The notes beneath the pieces were generated by a model. That model did not search any database and was not told where the DNA came from. It was given only the letters and a program-made list of their open reading frames with translations. This document shows positions 61,269 through 64,000 of a stretch of DNA of 64,000 nucleotides, one piece after another. Each line of letters starts with the position of its first letter. Within the stretch, counting starts at the first letter, position 1. The position numbers and the translations under genes were made by a program. The stretch covers positions 186,001-250,000 of the forward strand of contig NZ_CP018812.1 of assembly GCF_001922345.1 (NCBI RefSeq), in the 5' to 3' direction. The stretch comes from Paraburkholderia sp. SOS3 (GTDB lineage: Bacteria; Pseudomonadota; Gammaproteobacteria; Burkholderiales; Burkholderiaceae).

Positions 61269-62213
61269 TCACATGCAGACGATGCCGTCCGGCACCGGAT
61301 GCAGATCCTTGTTGCGGCCGGCCTTGGCCACCTGTCCCGAGGTCTCGTGACCGAGCAGCGCGGGCAGCGCGCGCGACAGCGTGATCAGCTTGTCGAGATC
61401 GATACCGTGCGGGATGCCGACTTCCTCGCACATGTTCACGAGGTCTTCGGTGCAGATGTTGCCCGACGCGCCCGGCGCGAACGGGCAGCCGCCAAGGCCG
61501 CCGAGCGACGCGTCGAAGCGGCGCGCGCCGGCTTCGTATGCGGCCATCACGTTCGCGAGGCCGAGGCCGCGCGTGTTATGGAAGTGCAGCGTCAGCGCGC
61601 TTGCCGGCATGCGCCCGAGCGCGCGTTTGACGATGCGCGCAACCTGGCGCGGATTGGCCATGCCGGTCGTGTCCGCAAGCGTAATTCCCTGAAAACCGAG
61701 CGCGAGGTACTTGTCGACGATCGACATCACGAGGTCCTCGTCGATCTTGCCTTCGAACGGACAGCCGAACGTCGTGGCGACCGTGCCGTTCAGCGAGACC
61801 GGCGCGCCGCGCGTGAAATCGACGATATCCGCGAATCCCGCAAGCGACTGATCGCGCGTCATCCGCATGTTCGCAAGATTGTGCGTCTGGCTCGCCGACA
61901 TCACGAGGTTCAGCTCGTTCGCGCGCGATTCGAGCGCGCGCTCCGCGCCGCGCCGGTTCGGGATCAGGGCGACATAAATCACGTCGGGATGGCGGCGGAT
62001 CCGATGAAACACGGCCTCGCCGTCGCGCAATGCCGGAATCGCTTTCGGCGACACGAACGAACCTGCTTCGATGCGCGAGAAACCGGCCGTCGACAGTGCG
62101 TCGATCAGCGCGACCTTGTCGGGCGTATCGACCCACGTCTTTTCGATTTGCAGGCCGTCGCGCGGAGCGACTTCCTGCACGATCAACCTGTCGTATGCGG
62201 TGTCGAAGTTCAT
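61269..62213 (-). CDS. Hydroxymethylglutaryl-CoA lyase
   Basis: 314 residues of the HMGL/DRE-TIM family. QEVAPRDGLQIE gives the metal and catalytic Arg-Asp motif; LADTTGMANP and LHFHNTRGLG follow, and LGGLGGCPFAPGASGNICTE holds the active-site Cys. It cleaves a 3-hydroxy-acyl-CoA, classically HMG-CoA to acetoacetate and acetyl-CoA. The start overlaps the CoA-transferase stop by four bases, so the two steps are coupled. Confidence 0.93.
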   Translation of the reverse strand: MNFDTAYDRLIVQEVAPRDGLQIEKTWVDTPDKVALIDALSTAGFSRIEAGSFVSPKAIPALRDGEAVFHRIRRHPDVIYVALIPNRRGAERALESRANELNLVMSASQTHNLANMRMTRDQSLAGFADIVDFTRGAPVSLNGTVATTFGCPFEGKIDEDLVMSIVDKYLALGFQGITLADTTGMANPRQVARIVKRALGRMPASALTLHFHNTRGLGLANVMAAYEAGARRFDASLGGLGGCPFAPGASGNICTEDLVNMCEEVGIPHGIDLDKLITLSRALPALLGHETSGQVAKAGRNKDLHPVPDGIVCM

Positions 62214-63403
62214 TGCACTGCTCCTTCGTTACGAAGCCGCTCGATGTCGGCGGGCGCATAGCCGAGTGACGCAAGCACGCCGTCCGTGTGTTCGCCGAGC
62301 GTCGGACCGCTCCAGCGCACTTCGCCCGGCGTATCGGACAGTTTCGGCACGATGCCCGGCATCTTCACCGATGCGCCGCCCGGCAGTTGTGCCTGCAGCA
62401 ACATCTCGCGAGCCTGATAGTGCGGATCGCCAACAATATCCGCAACCGAGTAGATGCGGCCAGCCGGCACTTCGGCGCGCTCGAGCGCGGCCATCACGTC
62501 ATCGGTCGAATGGTGCGACGTCCATGCAGTGATCGCCGCATCGAGCATCGCGCTTTGGGCGGCGCGGCCGTCGTTGCGCGCAAGCGCCGGATCGTCGGCG
62601 AGGTCGGGACGGCCGATGACCTGCATGAGCCGCTTGAAGATCGGATCGCTGTTGCCGGCGATCACGACGTAAGCATTGTCTTCGGTGCGGTACGTGTTCG
62701 ATGGCGCGATGCCCGGCAGCGCACCGCCGCTGCGCTCGCGCACGTGGCCGAGCAGGTCGTACTCGGGGACGAGGCTTTCCATCAGATTGAACACGCTCTC
62801 GACGAGCGATACGTCGACCACCTGACCTTCGCCCTGCCCCGTCTTCACGCGCAGCACCGACATCAGCGCGCCGATCACGCCATGCAACGACGCAAGCGAA
62901 TCGCCGAGGCTGATGCCGACGCGCGCCGGCGCGCCGTCGGGCTCGCCGGTCGTATAACGGATGCCCCCCATCGATTCGCCGATCGCGCCGAAACCCGGCC
63001 GGTCGCGATACGGGCCGGTTTGTCCGTAACCGGAAATACGGACCATCGTCAGTTTCGGATTGATGGCGTGCAAGGTGTCCCAGCCGAGGCCGAGCTTTTC
63101 GAGCGCACCGGGACGGAGGTTTTCAACGAGGATGTCGGCGTCGGCAACGAGCCGCTTGACGATATCGGCGCCATCGGCCGATTTCAGATTGACGCAGATG
63201 GATTTCTTGTTGCGAGACTGGAGGTACCACCAGAGCGACGTTCCCTCATGGAGCTTGCGCCATTTGCGAAGAGGGTCTCCGCCGTCGGGTGCTTCGATCT
63301 TGATCACTTCGGCGCCGAATTCCGCAAGAAGCCGTGCGGCAAACGGCGCGGCGATCAGTGTTCCGATCTCGACGACCCGGATACCCGTAAGAGGGCCACT
63401 CAT
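62210..63403 (-). CDS. CaiB/BaiF family III CoA-transferase
   Basis: 397 residues. Family signatures are LTGIRVVEIGTLIAAPFAAR at the N-terminus, NLRPGALEKLGLGWDTL, ISGYGQTGPYRDRPGFGAIG and GQGEGQVVDVSLVESVF. It moves CoA from a donor such as succinyl-CoA to a carboxylic acid. Coupled to an HMG-CoA lyase, the acceptor could be 3-hydroxy-3-methylglutarate or a related branched hydroxy diacid. The operon continues into the MFS transporter. Confidence 0.92.
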   Translation of the reverse strand: MSGPLTGIRVVEIGTLIAAPFAARLLAEFGAEVIKIEAPDGGDPLRKWRKLHEGTSLWWYLQSRNKKSICVNLKSADGADIVKRLVADADILVENLRPGALEKLGLGWDTLHAINPKLTMVRISGYGQTGPYRDRPGFGAIGESMGGIRYTTGEPDGAPARVGISLGDSLASLHGVIGALMSVLRVKTGQGEGQVVDVSLVESVFNLMESLVPEYDLLGHVRERSGGALPGIAPSNTYRTEDNAYVVIAGNSDPIFKRLMQVIGRPDLADDPALARNDGRAAQSAMLDAAITAWTSHHSTDDVMAALERAEVPAGRIYSVADIVGDPHYQAREMLLQAQLPGGASVKMPGIVPKLSDTPGEVRWSGPTLGEHTDGVLASLGYAPADIERLRNEGAVQ

Positions 63404-63551
63404 GATGCTGTCTCCTGATGCTTCAAGGCGTTGGAAGACAGCTTAGAAGCCCCACGGATACAGCGTCCAACCTCCATTCACCAATGATATTTCGCGAAAC
63501 GCGAAAGGTCGTTTTGCCGCCGATTTCAGCGGAAATTCGTTTTGCAGTGCA

Positions 63552-64000
63552 TCAAGCCGCGGTTTCCACCGCCCGCAGGTGGTCGAAAAGCAGCCGCCCG
63601 ACCGGCGAAAGCGAGCCGGCATCGCGCACGACGATCACCAGACTGCGTTCGGCCCACTCGTCTTCGAGCTTGACGGCCACGAGGCCGAGCGGCCGCCCCA
63701 TGATCTGAAATACGTTCGATGGCACCAAGCCCACCCCCATATCGGCCTGCACCATCCGGCAGACCGCGTCGAAGCCCGGCACATGAATGCGCAGCCGCAG
63801 CGGTTTGCCGGCCTGACGTGCGGCCATATGCGTGCGCGCATTGATGGAGCTGGCCGAATGCAGGCCGACGTGGTCGCTATCGAGCGTTTCCGCGAATGCA
63901 ATCCGCTCGCGACCCGCCAGCGGATGGTCTTCGCGCATCACGACCACGAGCGAATCGTGCCGGTAGTGCGTGGCCTGCAGGCCGCGCGTGTCGGCCTCGC
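63552..64000 (-). CDS. LysR-family regulator, C-terminal part (gene runs off the window)
   Basis: Only the effector-binding domain is visible, about 148 codons with the frame open to the window edge. Typical pieces are LVVVMREDHPLAGRERIAF, DAVCRMVQADMGVGLVPSNV and a late RSLVIVVRDAGSLSPVGRLL. It precedes the CoA-transferase gene by 148 bp on the same strand and may regulate the operon that follows. The DNA-binding half lies outside. Confidence 0.88.
   Translation of the reverse strand, partial: EADTRGLQATHYRHDSLVVVMREDHPLAGRERIAFAETLDSDHVGLHSASSINARTHMAARQAGKPLRLRIHVPGFDAVCRMVQADMGVGLVPSNVFQIMGRPLGLVAVKLEDEWAERSLVIVVRDAGSLSPVGRLLFDHLRAVETAA

Overview
The window is GC-rich, tightly packed bacterial DNA. 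Its gene families (Bv3F-type H-NS, DUF4148, AAHS-family transporters, Gram-negative porin, NrsF/SigF pair) and codon use point to a betaproteobacterium of the Burkholderiaceae, most likely Paraburkholderia, Burkholderia or Caballeronia. This is inferred from protein signatures only. I see no rRNA, tRNA, CRISPR array, insertion sequence or prophage.

Layout. 1-4.4 kb (minus): a non-phosphorylating L-fucose/D-arabinose-type operon (split UxaA-family dehydratase, aldo/keto reductase, lactonase, partial SDR) with a divergent IclR regulator. 5.4-9.3 kb: small envelope proteins, DoxX and two ECF sigma factors in converging operons. Both operons carry a promoter of the form GTAACC-N16-CGAA, so SigF probably controls itself and the DoxX-ECF2 operon. 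9.4-13.6 kb: a Pat-like CoA-binding/GNAT protein and release factor 3. 13.8-18.7 kb (minus): a chaperone-usher pilus operon with two equal-length pilins and no adhesin. 19-25.4 kb: H-NS, small lipoproteins, BON-type proteins, a GntP permease and a chemoreceptor.

25.4-42.6 kb is the most distinctive part. A large plus-strand catabolic cluster holds a UbiX-like protein, flavin monooxygenase, VOC dioxygenase-like protein, fumarylacetoacetase, alpha/beta hydrolase, a form II CoxMGSL-type molybdenum hydroxylase, enoyl-CoA hydratase, UbiD-like decarboxylase and LysR regulator. It is bracketed by two closely similar AAHS transporters and has a divergent porin. A maleylacetoacetate isomerase lies 2 kb beyond it. 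The set implies uptake, hydroxylation, decarboxylation and ring cleavage of an aromatic or heteroaromatic acid through a fumaryl-diketo acid, but matches no complete pathway I know. Shared palindromes in its control regions suggest one regulon.

42.8-49 kb: cytochrome b561/catalase pair, MaiA and a large hybrid histidine kinase. 49-54 kb: DinB, a VTT-rhodanese fusion and a cNMP-binding/thioredoxin reductase-like protein without the CxxC. 54-57.8 kb: a secreted beta-propeller-like protein with an EF-hand loop, and an EamA transporter. 57.9-59.7 kb: an AraC regulator and an aminotransferase broken by an internal deletion. 59.8-64 kb (minus): MFS transporter, HMG-CoA lyase, CaiB/BaiF CoA-transferase and a partial LysR regulator, probably a small dicarboxylate or 3-hydroxy-3-methylglutarate operon.
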